Source: Candidatus Hecatellales archaeon ex4484_218
GTDB taxonomy: Archaea; Thermoproteota; Bathyarchaeia; Hecatellales; Hecatellaceae
Length of the DNA: 6,182 nucleotides
Direction: 5' to 3'
NCBI GenBank assembly: GCA_002254975.1
Contig: NJEB01000038.1
Span: 1-6,182 of the forward strand
Both the position numbers and the translations under genes were made by a program. The stretch's first letter is position 1; each line of letters begins with the position of its first letter. The notes beneath the pieces are model-generated. The model was not told where the DNA came from and did not search any database. It was given only the letters and a program-made list of their open reading frames with translations. Shown piece after piece: positions 1 to 5,587 of the stretch.

Positions 1-124
1 AGTATTCCTCATCTACTTCTTTTAATTCTATTAATACCAACAGAACTTCTACACTAAGTTTGAGAACATTTTTCTTTTTTCGTGGTACAAACCTAGCTTC
101 TGTTGTTAACGTGGAAAGGGGTCG
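1..124 (-). pseudogene. Possible 5'-truncated coding fragment running off the left edge
   Basis: On the minus strand the frame is open from just after a TAA stop (125-127) to the left edge, about 41 codons. It reads in part EARFVPRKKKNVLKLSVE followed by a Leu/Val/Glu-rich stretch, which looks like real protein: a basic patch and then an amphipathic helix. No ATG or GTG start exists in the frame, and the first TTG is at position 40, inside the helix. If this is a gene, it has lost its 5' end at a junction with the plus-strand hdr remnants. I do not recognise the family. The frame is short enough that chance is possible in AT-rich DNA, so confidence is low. Confidence 0.3.
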
Positions 125-390
125 TTAAATATGCAAAAACTCTGTCAAATATTGTTTATGTTGAAGATGCTGATGCTGAACTAATAATTTCTGCATGTAC
201 CTCATGCAAATTAACGCTTATGGATGCTATTTCAATCTTGGAAAAGAAAATATTAGGCTTATACCTGAAAAAAGTATGGGGAAATTTATTTATAAGTGCA
301 TCTGTTGCATTTTGTACCTGTGGAGGTTTACTTGAACAAAAAATTGATTTTAAAGCTTTAAGCGAATCGGTGAAAAACCTAAAAAAATAG
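103..390 (+). pseudogene. Scrambled heterodisulfide reductase remnant (HdrB/D-like piece plus HdrA N-terminus)
   Basis: This 95-codon open frame begins at TTG 103 without a visible ribosome site and looks like a mosaic. Residues about 6-20 (GVVKYAKTLSNIVYVED) resemble the HdrA stretch that follows its N-terminal cysteine motif. Residues about 24-45 (LIISACTSCKLTLMDAI) resemble the C-terminal CxxC segment of HdrB/HdrD-type CCG-domain proteins. Residues about 70-95 (FCTCGGLLEQKIDFKALSE) resemble the very start of HdrA, where a CxCGG motif binds iron-sulfur. HdrA-start-like residues therefore come after an HdrA-internal piece, an order no intact protein of these families has. The frame ends at TAG 388-390, just where the next HdrA segment resumes in another frame. 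I infer rearranged remains and not a working protein. The assignments rest on remembered family motifs. Confidence 0.5.
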
Positions 391-392
391 TT

Positions 393-953
393 ATGGTTCA
401 ATGTGTAGGTTCAAGGGATAAATCAACTCATATCTATTGTTCAAAAATTTGTTGTGCTGTAGCTTTAAAAAATGCAAGAAGCATTCTTCAGAAAAATCCT
501 GACACAGAGATTACAATTTGTTATAAAGATATTAGGCTTGCTGGAAAGGATTATGAACATTATTATGTTGACTGTCAAAACATGGGTGTAAACTTTATCA
601 ATGGAGATGTTTTAGAGGTTAAAGAAGACCCTGAAACAAAAATGCTTAAACTAAAAGTAAAACCAAAATATGGAGAAGAGGTTGAATTAGAAGCCGACCT
701 AGTTGTTTTAACATGTGCTTTAGTTCCAGCTAAAGGTATGGAGGAGCTTGCAAGAACCTTAAACTTAAGCCTTTCCCCAGATGGATTTTTCATGGAACTT
801 CATCCTAAACTGGCTCCTGTTGATACAAATGTTGATGGAATCTACATTTGTGGAGTATGTGTTGTTGAATGCCCAGCTAGAGCCATCCAACTACGCCATT
901 ACAAAGATGACCAGATCTTTGCTGCTGTTTCAGGAGTTTTGAAGGAGGTGTAA
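393..953 (+). CDS. hdrA: HdrA-like C-terminal fragment with internal deletion (CoB-CoM heterodisulfide reductase subunit A)
   Basis: HdrA is the FAD and iron-sulfur subunit that bifurcates electrons in the cytosolic Hdr complex. Residues 1-20 carry the family signature MVQCVGSRD...YCSKICC, residues 43-58 the YKDIRLAGKDYEHYY block, and residues 130-149 GFFMELHPKLAPVDTNVDG, all in family order. Intact HdrA is about 650 residues and this frame has 186. The ATG at 393 corresponds to an internal Met of the family: in-frame codons 360-392 still read KRIGEKPKKIV, also HdrA-like, up to a TAA at 351-353, with no alternative start and no ribosome site. Near residues 152-157, DGIYICG runs straight into CVVECPARAIQLRHYKDDQI, which is normally the second cluster of the C-terminal ferredoxin domain. 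About 65-70 residues, including the first CxxCxxC cluster, are therefore missing in frame. The stop overlaps the ribosome site of the next gene. Family identity is firm; function is doubtful. Confidence 0.8.
   Translation: MVQCVGSRDKSTHIYCSKICCAVALKNARSILQKNPDTEITICYKDIRLAGKDYEHYYVDCQNMGVNFINGDVLEVKEDPETKMLKLKVKPKYGEEVELEADLVVLTCALVPAKGMEELARTLNLSLSPDGFFMELHPKLAPVDTNVDGIYICGVCVVECPARAIQLRHYKDDQIFAAVSGVLKEV
944..950 (+). promoter_or_regulatory. Ribosome binding site for the MvhD-MvhA fusion
   Basis: GGAGGTG lies six bases upstream of TTG 957 and overlaps the last codons of the hdrA fragment (stop 951-953). It is a near-perfect match to the archaeal anti-Shine-Dalgarno and fixes the TTG as the start, which gives the normal MvhD N-terminus. 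It is a preserved piece of the original operon architecture. Confidence 0.75.
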
Positions 954-956
954 AGG

Positions 957-2363
957 TTGGAAAAGAAAGATTTTGAACCTGTTATTGTTGCTTTTTGTTG
1001 TTGGTGGTGTGCTTATGGTGCATCAGATTTAGCAGGTTCAAGTAAAATGGATTACCCAACCAATATTCGAATCGTAAGAGTTCCATGTTCTGGAAGAGTT
1101 GACCCACTCCATATTCTCCATGCTTTTAAGGAAGGAGCTGATGGGGTTATGGTGGCTGGATGTTTAAAGGATGGGGGATGTCACTATATTGATGGAAATA
1201 TGAAGGCTGAAAAACGGGTACTTCAACTAAAAAACAAATTGAAGGAAGTTGAGTTTAGTATTATTGAATCTCCCAGATTTTTTGAAAAATTTCTTGAAGG
1301 AAAACCTGCTGAGGAAGCCCCTCGAATAACTGAGCGTATTTGTGGGATTTGTTTTGTAGACTATCATTTAGCTTCGGTTAAGGCTGTTGAGGATGCTTGG
1401 AACATAACTATTCCTGAAACAGCTCTTCTACTTAGAAAAACCATTCATTATGCTGATTTTGTTACAAGTCATATGCTTCATATAGCCTTCCTATGTTTAC
1501 CGGATTTAGTAGACATTGAAGAAAGAAACTTTCTAGGATTAGCTAAAGTAAAACCTAACCTTGTAAAATTAACCATCAATCTTCATGAATACGGGAACAA
1601 GGTTGTTGGAGAAATTGGAGGGAGAATTATTAATCCGGTAACAGCTATTCCGGGAGGTATAGCTAAACCTTTAACCCAAGAACAAAAAGATAAACTGTTG
1701 ACTGAAACTTCTCAAGCCTTAAAAGATGTTAAACAATTTACAGATGAAGCCTTAAGCTTGATGGAGAAAAAAGCTGAAATTCTAAGTTATCCTGTTACCG
1801 GAACCTACTATATGGGTTTAGTTAATGATGGTTGGCATGAAATTTATGATGGAAACCTTAAAGTTGTAGATGCAAAAGGAAAACAGGTTTACCAGTTTAA
1901 AGCTCAAGAATATCTTGAATACATAGCTGAAAAAGTTTCAGACCATTCTTTTGTTAAACTTCCATTTCTTAAAAAAATAGGTTTTCCAAAAGGAATTTAT
2001 AGAGTTGGACCCTTAGCACGTTTAAACGTTATGGAAAAAATTAGTGGAAGTTTAACTCAAAAATACTTAAAATCATACGTAAAAATTTTTGGAAAACCTA
2101 GCAATCATTTAATGGCTTATAATGCTGCAAGAATGATTGAAGTAGTTAATGCGATTGAATCTATTCAGGAACTTTTAAACAATGAAAAAATTACAAGTGA
2201 AAATGTTAGAGTTCCAGTTAAAGAAAAAGCTGGTGTAGGTGTTGGAATTGTTGAAGCACCACGAGGGGTTTTAATCCATAATTATCAAACAAACAATGAT
2301 GGAATAATAGTTAATGCAAACGTTCTCTCCAACCACCCACAATGCACCGTCTATAGAAGCTAA
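957..2363 (+). CDS. mvhA: MvhD-MvhA fusion: F420-non-reducing [NiFe] hydrogenase delta part joined to large subunit, 3' frameshifted
   Basis: Residues 1-95 are MvhD, the [2Fe-2S] protein linking Mvh hydrogenase to HdrA: FEPVIVAFCCWWCAYGASDLAG, CSGRVDP and CHYIDGN, with Cys 14, 15, 18, 44, 69 and 75. From about residue 96 the sequence is MvhA, the nickel-iron subunit, starting at EFSIIESPRFFEKFLEG and including the N-terminal ligand motif RICGIC (127-132), then NPVTAIPGG and APRGVLIH. In known operons the order is mvhD, mvhG, mvhA. Here the MvhD C-terminus (~40 residues), all of the small subunit MvhG and ~35 N-terminal residues of MvhA are absent, joined in frame around 1230-1256. After NANV (to 2324) the frame is lost: the expected continuation lies in the +1 frame to 2508, so the annotated tail (LSNHPQCTVYRS) is spurious and the DPCxxC ligands are not attached. 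It starts at TTG with an excellent ribosome site. It is probably inactive as a hydrogenase without MvhG. Confidence 0.85.
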   Translation: MEKKDFEPVIVAFCCWWCAYGASDLAGSSKMDYPTNIRIVRVPCSGRVDPLHILHAFKEGADGVMVAGCLKDGGCHYIDGNMKAEKRVLQLKNKLKEVEFSIIESPRFFEKFLEGKPAEEAPRITERICGICFVDYHLASVKAVEDAWNITIPETALLLRKTIHYADFVTSHMLHIAFLCLPDLVDIEERNFLGLAKVKPNLVKLTINLHEYGNKVVGEIGGRIINPVTAIPGGIAKPLTQEQKDKLLTETSQALKDVKQFTDEALSLMEKKAEILSYPVTGTYYMGLVNDGWHEIYDGNLKVVDAKGKQVYQFKAQEYLEYIAEKVSDHSFVKLPFLKKIGFPKGIYRVGPLARLNVMEKISGSLTQKYLKSYVKIFGKPSNHLMAYNAARMIEVVNAIESIQELLNNEKITSENVRVPVKEKAGVGVGIVEAPRGVLIHNYQTNNDGIIVNANVLSNHPQCTVYRS

Positions 2364-2508
2364 TGTTCAAGCATTGGTTGAATATCAATTAGAGGAACTT
2401 TTAAAACAAAAAAATGAGGATGCATTATGGAAGCTAGAAACTCTTATCAGAGCTTATGACCCATGCATATCCTGTGCAACCCATCTAGTAAAAATAGTTA
2501 AAGAATAA
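2314..2508 (+). pseudogene. mvhA: Frameshifted 3' end of the hydrogenase large subunit (MvhA C-terminus)
   Basis: From about 2323 this frame reads FSPTTHNAPSIEANVQ and ends with RAYDPCISCATHLVKIVKE. These are the family's TTHNxP block and the C-terminal DPCxxCxxH motif, whose two cysteines complete the Ni-Fe ligand set begun by RICGIC in the preceding frame. It is therefore the continuation of the 957-2363 gene after a shift of one base gained or two lost near 2322-2326, and not a separate gene. The nominal ATG at 2314 has no ribosome site and sits inside the upstream coding sequence. About seven residues follow the ligand histidine, which may be the short tail normally removed during hydrogenase maturation. 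This could be a genuine mutation or a sequencing error at the TT/CTCTCC stretch. Confidence 0.75.
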
Positions 2509-2510
2509 AC

Positions 2511-3275
2511 CTAAAAATCATCCAAAATTTTTTTAACAGTTTCTTTTGTTTTAAGTATTTCTTCAAAACCATATCTGGGATTTATTTCTATGGTTAAAGG
2601 ACCATCATAATCTTCATCCTTTAACCTTTTTAAGAAAATTTTAAGATTTTTATTATCCACATCCAACTTTCCCTGAAGAAAACTACCTAAATGAACATTT
2701 TCTAATCTATTAGCAAATCTGCCAAGAAAATCAAAAGTTTGGTTTACAGATTGAGCATGACAAAAATCTAACGTTACACCTAAGCTTCCATCATCAATTA
2801 AATCCAAAATTTCTTTAAACTCAAAAATAGTTTTACCAAAACCCTCAGAATTTAAGGAAGCATTTTCTAAAGCTAATTTTACATTTAACCTTTTAGAGTA
2901 ATCTTTAAGCCTATCAAAAATTTTTAATAAAAATTTTTTCCTTAAATTTTTAGGTAATTTTCTGGAAACGTAAGAATGAACTACAAGTATTTTAGATGAA
3001 AGTTGAGATGCAAAATTTAAGGAAACCTTTCCATATAAAATCGCCAAGTCCACTTCATCCTCATTTTTGGCATAAAGAGTTGCAGCATGAACAGATAAAC
3101 AATTTAAACCATAAAAATTGATAAGATTTTTAACCCTATAAACTGATTCTTCAGATTCATTTTCAACACACTTCATGTTAAACTCCAAATTTTCAAAACC
3201 AAGCTTTTTAACTAAACCTATACTTTCATCCAAGGGATACCTGTAAAAAACCCAATTAGATAAGCTTAACTTCAA
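2511..3275 (-). CDS. Sugar phosphate isomerase/epimerase-like TIM-barrel protein (AP endonuclease 2 / xylose isomerase-like superfamily)
   Basis: With the TTG start at 3275 this is a 254-residue protein beginning MKLSLSNWVFYRYPLDESI, the usual beta-1 beginning of this superfamily. Expected metal and active-site residues occur at strand ends in order: SVHAA (H63), VVHSY (H100), LALENAS (E137), LDFCHAQ (D170, H173), NVHLGS (H195) and IEINP (E230). Members isomerise or epimerise sugars and related polyols, or cut abasic DNA, using divalent metals; the substrate cannot be read from the sequence. The longest frame starts at ATG 3362 but would overlap the preceding gene by 71 bases. ATG 3305 would overlap it by 14 and lacks a ribosome site. 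TTG 3275 has AGGTGG (3288-3293) upstream, at a rather long 12-base spacing. It is third in a same-strand set with the four-Cys and DUF6125-like genes and ends two bases from the stop of the convergent mvhA remnant. Confidence 0.8.
   Translation of the reverse strand: MKLSLSNWVFYRYPLDESIGLVKKLGFENLEFNMKCVENESEESVYRVKNLINFYGLNCLSVHAATLYAKNEDEVDLAILYGKVSLNFASQLSSKILVVHSYVSRKLPKNLRKKFLLKIFDRLKDYSKRLNVKLALENASLNSEGFGKTIFEFKEILDLIDDGSLGVTLDFCHAQSVNQTFDFLGRFANRLENVHLGSFLQGKLDVDNKNLKIFLKRLKDEDYDGPLTIEINPRYGFEEILKTKETVKKILDDF
2528..2534 (+). terminator. Possible oligo-T terminator for the hydrogenase remnant operon
   Basis: A run of seven Ts lies 20 bases past the stop at 2508, followed by further T-rich stretches (about 2541-2552). 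Archaeal polymerase ends transcription at such T-runs without a hairpin. The run lies within the 3' coding part of the convergent isomerase gene, so it is also explained by Lys/Asn-rich codons there. Confidence 0.35.
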
Positions 3276-3287
3276 CCCTAAACATTT

Positions 3288-3293
3288 CCACCT
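3288..3293 (-). promoter_or_regulatory. Putative ribosome binding site upstream of the isomerase-like gene
   Basis: AGGTGG on the minus strand overlaps the TAG stop (3292-3294) of the four-Cys gene and lies 12 bases before TTG 3275. The spacing is longer than usual, so the exact start of the downstream gene is uncertain. ATG 3305 lies upstream of this site and could not use it. Confidence 0.4.
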
Positions 3294-3438
3294 ACTTTTC
3301 TTCATCTTTTTTTGGAACAAAAAATTCACATTTCGAAACCACAAGTTTTCCCTCAATTCCATCTAAATTTCTAATTAACCATCTTCTACATTTATCATTT
3401 CCACATTTTTCACATAAACCTTCAAGTCGAATATTCAA
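3292..3438 (-). CDS. Small four-cysteine, probably metal-binding protein of unknown function
   Basis: Starting at TTG 3438 the product has 48 residues: MNIRLEGLCEKCGNDKCRRW, then a short Ile/Leu/Gly segment, then VSKCEFFVPKKDEEK. The four cysteines (CxxCxxxxC and a later C) suggest a single zinc or iron-sulfur site; no catalytic motif is visible. TTG 3438 has an ideal ribosome site, GGGGTGA at 3444-3450 with five-base spacing. The longer frame from ATG 3486 would overlap the upstream gene by 25 bases and adds residues unrelated to the Cys core. It lies 23 bases after the DUF6125-like gene and just ahead of the isomerase gene, so co-expression is likely. I do not recognise a named family. The clean ribosome site and the Cys pattern argue that it is real despite its size. 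Confidence 0.6.
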   Translation of the reverse strand: MNIRLEGLCEKCGNDKCRRWLIRNLDGIEGKLVVSKCEFFVPKKDEEK

Positions 3439-3443
3439 ACTTT

Positions 3444-3450
3444 TCACCCC
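3444..3450 (-). promoter_or_regulatory. Ribosome binding site deciding the start of the four-Cys gene
   Basis: GGGGTGA on the minus strand stands five bases before TTG 3438. This canonical archaeal spacing supports the 48-residue product over the longer frame beginning at ATG 3486. Confidence 0.6.
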
Positions 3451-3461
3451 AAAGATTTGGT

Positions 3462-3977
3462 TTAAGTTTGAACATAAAATTCCCATTCACACCAAACATT
3501 TTTAGGATGAGGGTCTGGTGGGGCTGTTAAACATTTAACCTTAAATTTTGGGTTAATTGTTTCAGCAAAACTTGAAAGAAAAATTGTTCCCAAAGGTTTA
3601 CATGGGAATTCTTTTTCACCCATTTTAATCCTTGTTTTTTGAGGAACACAATCTAAAACTCTCATAATAATCTTATCTTTTGTTTGTTCTTTAACATCGA
3701 TTTTTTGGATTGTACTCCAAACAATAAATTTTAAAGCTTTAGCAAGGTCTTGAAGATTTTCGCCTTTTAAATTTAAAGTCTTCATTATTCTTTTAGCCAT
3801 AATTGGAGCCATAGCTTTAGAAACCTTAAAATTTATTTTTTTAGCAACCTCAACCCCAAATTCTTTTTCAATGGTCGAAAACCATAAACTATCAACAGTC
3901 CACCAATTTTTGTTAAAAAGTCTAAAAATCTCTAAAATCTTATTTTTTGGAAACTTTTTAAGCTCATCCTCCAACAA
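3462..3977 (-). CDS. Conserved hypothetical protein, DUF6125-like
   Basis: The 171-residue product opens with a helical segment containing NKNWWTVDSLWFSTIEKEFG (23-41 region), a pattern I associate with the DUF6125 type of archaeal and bacterial proteins (W..DgLWF..vE..fG). The C-terminal half has RVLDCVPQKTRIKMG (Cys110), EFPCKPLG (Cys126), VKCLTAPPDPHP (Cys149) and WCEWEF (Cys163). These four cysteines plus a PPD could form a metal or redox site, but no activity is established. The start is the first of two consecutive TTG codons (3977, 3974); GGGTG at 3985-3989 gives seven-base spacing, and no ATG or GTG exists between the upstream in-frame TAA (4008-4010) and this point. It begins 52 bases after rtcB on the same strand and could share its transcript. 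Family naming is from memory and moderate; the coding call is strong. Confidence 0.75.
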   Translation of the reverse strand: MLEDELKKFPKNKILEIFRLFNKNWWTVDSLWFSTIEKEFGVEVAKKINFKVSKAMAPIMAKRIMKTLNLKGENLQDLAKALKFIVWSTIQKIDVKEQTKDKIIMRVLDCVPQKTRIKMGEKEFPCKPLGTIFLSSFAETINPKFKVKCLTAPPDPHPKNVWCEWEFYVQT

Positions 3978-4029
3978 GAGGCTACACCCAAAAAATGTTG
4001 GATGGAGTTAATGGATAACCAATGTAATT

Positions 4030-5484
4030 TTAACCCTTAACACAACCTAAAGGTGTTAATCTTACAAGTTTTGTTGCTATTCCAACTTGATGAGAAACTT
4101 CAGCCACCCTATCAACATCCTTATAAGCTTCTGGAGCTTCTTCAGCAACAACAGTCATACTTGCAGCCCTAACAAGAATTCCTTTTCTTTCAAGTTCACG
4201 TTTAACCTCATAACCAACAAATCTTTTTGTTGCAGCAGCTCTACTCATATATCTACCTGCACCATGAGCAGTTGAACCAAAACTAATTTCCATAGCCTTC
4301 CTACTACCCAAAAGAATCCATGAACTTGTTCCCATCGTTCCAGCTATAAGTACCGGTTGACCAATCTCCCTATATTTTTTAGGTAAGGCAGGATGCCCAG
4401 GTGGAAAAGCTCTTGTTGCACCTTTTCGATGAACCCAAACTTTTCTAACCTTACCTGTTTCATCAACAATATGCTCCTCAATTTTGCAGATGTTATGGGC
4501 TACATCATAAACTAACTCCATTCCAAGCTTATCTGCTGATTGACCAAAAACTTCTTCAAATGCTTGACGAACCCAATGGGTTATACATTGTCTATTTGTA
4601 AAAGCATAGTTAACAGCTGCAGCCATAGCCTTAAAATAGTCTTCAGCTTCTGGAGTTTTCCCATAGGTGCATGCAAGCTCCCTATCAGGAATCTTGATGT
4701 TGTATTTTCTTACAGCTCTTTCCATCACTCTTAAATAATCCGAGCAAACCTGGTGACCAAAACCTCGAGAACCAGTATGGATCATAACTGTAACTTGGCC
4801 TTCTTCTGTAATTCCTAAAATTTTTGCTGTTTTTGGGTCGTAAATTTTGTCTACACGTTGAATTTCAAGAAAATGGTTTCCACTTCCAAGAGAACCAAAT
4901 TGAGGGGCCCCCCTACTTTTTGCTGTCTCAGAAACCTTTGATGGGTCAGCTTCCTCCATACAACCATTTTCTTCACATACTTCAGCATCCTCACTCCAAC
5001 CATAACCTTGTTTTATAGCCCAATTAACACCTTCAACAATCGGTTTGTCAAGTTCACGTGGGGAAAGCCTAATTTTTCCTTTACTTCCAAGACCGGATGG
5101 AACAAGCCTAAAAATCATCTCTAAAAGTTTGGCTAGTTTAGGCTTTACATCTTTTTCTGTCAGATTTGTTCTAAGAAGCCTAACACCACAATTTATATCG
5201 TATCCTACACCTCCAGGACTAATTACACCCTCATCATAATCTGTTGCTGCAACTCCACCTATAGGAAAACCGTAACCTTCATGTCCATCAGGCATCGTTA
5301 ACGCATGCTTGTAGATTCCGGGAAGGGTAGCCACATTAGCACATTGTTCTAAAGTTCTATCAGTTTTCATTTTTTCAAGCAAAACTCGGTCAGCATAAAC
5401 AATACCATGAACCCTCATATCAGACCTATATCTGGGTATTTCCCAAGTGTAATCGTTGATTCTGTTTAATGGGATCTCAGGCAA
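4030..5484 (-). CDS. rtcB: tRNA-splicing ligase RtcB (RNA 2',3'-cyclic phosphate/3'-phosphate to 5'-OH ligase)
   Basis: RtcB joins tRNA halves after intron removal, using GTP and Mn2+ to guanylylate an active-site histidine. The 484-residue length matches archaeal RtcB (Pyrococcus enzyme about 481), so it is complete and carries no intein. Active-site residues are all present: GGVGYDINCGVR (D96, C99), GSGNHFLEIQ (N203, H204, E207), VMIHTGSRGFGHQ (H236), YDVAHN (H330) and GSTAHGAGR with the guanylylated His at 407, plus the ALTMPDGHEGYGFPIGG block (61-77). The start is TTG 5484, with GGAGGG (5491-5496) six bases upstream and a TATA box at 5516-5523, implying a short leader. No archease gene, its usual activator partner, is visible in this window. 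Codon use and integrity contrast with the damaged hydrogenase locus. Confidence 0.98.
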   Translation of the reverse strand: MPEIPLNRINDYTWEIPRYRSDMRVHGIVYADRVLLEKMKTDRTLEQCANVATLPGIYKHALTMPDGHEGYGFPIGGVAATDYDEGVISPGGVGYDINCGVRLLRTNLTEKDVKPKLAKLLEMIFRLVPSGLGSKGKIRLSPRELDKPIVEGVNWAIKQGYGWSEDAEVCEENGCMEEADPSKVSETAKSRGAPQFGSLGSGNHFLEIQRVDKIYDPKTAKILGITEEGQVTVMIHTGSRGFGHQVCSDYLRVMERAVRKYNIKIPDRELACTYGKTPEAEDYFKAMAAAVNYAFTNRQCITHWVRQAFEEVFGQSADKLGMELVYDVAHNICKIEEHIVDETGKVRKVWVHRKGATRAFPPGHPALPKKYREIGQPVLIAGTMGTSSWILLGSRKAMEISFGSTAHGAGRYMSRAAATKRFVGYEVKRELERKGILVRAASMTVVAEEAPEAYKDVDRVAEVSHQVGIATKLVRLTPLGCVKG

Positions 5485-5490
5485 ATTTAA

Positions 5491-5496
5491 CCCTCC
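5491..5496 (-). promoter_or_regulatory. Ribosome binding site for rtcB
   Basis: GGAGGG on the minus strand, six bases before TTG 5484. It fixes the TTG as the rtcB start, giving the family-typical N-terminus MPEIPLNRINDYTWEIP. Confidence 0.75.
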
Positions 5497-5515
5497 AAAA
5501 ATTTTTAAATTTAGT

Positions 5516-5523
5516 CTTATATA
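5516..5523 (-). promoter_or_regulatory. Putative TATA box of the rtcB promoter
   Basis: The minus strand reads TATATAAG here, about 35 bases before the rtcB start. Archaeal transcription starts roughly 22-27 bases past the TATA centre, which predicts a start near 5494-5498 and a leader just long enough to include the GGAGGG site. The 103-base gap 5485-5587 otherwise holds only AT-rich tracts. A second TATA-like stretch, TTATTTTAAA at about 5541-5550, is a weaker alternative. No clear purine-rich BRE stands out. Confidence 0.55.
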
Positions 5524-5587
5524 CGTATTCTGAAACGGTTTAAAATAAAGCTATCTAGTGAACCAATACGAATTTTAATGTTAAACT

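Noticed and set aside
156..401. 81-codon minus-strand ORF opposite the hdr mosaic
   Set aside because: It mirrors the plus-strand hdr-like coding, has no ribosome site, and reads as Ser/Phe-rich antisense shadow.
388..408. TAG at 388-390 as a read-through (pyrrolysine) codon joining the two hdrA pieces
   Set aside because: Reading through gives a non-HdrA sequence and meets another TAG at 406-408; the HdrA continuation is in a different frame.
575..793. 72-codon minus-strand ORF
   Set aside because: It lies wholly inside the hdrA fragment, whose plus-strand frame has clear family motifs.
2314..2508. Independent small gene starting at ATG 2314, or programmed frameshifting into it
   Set aside because: There is no ribosome site, it continues MvhA homology, and there is no slippery heptamer or stimulatory structure that I can see at 2322-2326.
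2511..3362. Isomerase-like gene starting at ATG 3362
   Set aside because: It would overlap the four-Cys gene by 71 bases, and the extra N-terminal residues do not fit the family; TTG 3275 gives the normal MKLSLS start.
3292..3486. Four-Cys gene starting at ATG 3486
   Set aside because: It overlaps the upstream gene and lacks a ribosome site; TTG 3438 has a perfectly placed GGGGTGA.
3997..4021. Imperfect TTGG...CCAA inverted repeat and TTAAAATT (about 4024-4031) between rtcB and the DUF6125-like gene as operator or promoter
   Set aside because: The pairing is too short and imperfect, and the AT stretch overlaps the rtcB stop; the evidence is not enough to call a separate promoter.
4087..5239. 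Four plus-strand ORFs of 62-64 codons (4087, 4540, 4824, 5045)
   Set aside because: All lie antisense within rtcB, a fully conserved enzyme, and show low-complexity Ser/Phe/His composition typical of shadows.
4030..5484. Intein in rtcB
   Set aside because: RtcB is a known intein host, but this protein is 484 residues with all active-site blocks contiguous, so no insertion is present.
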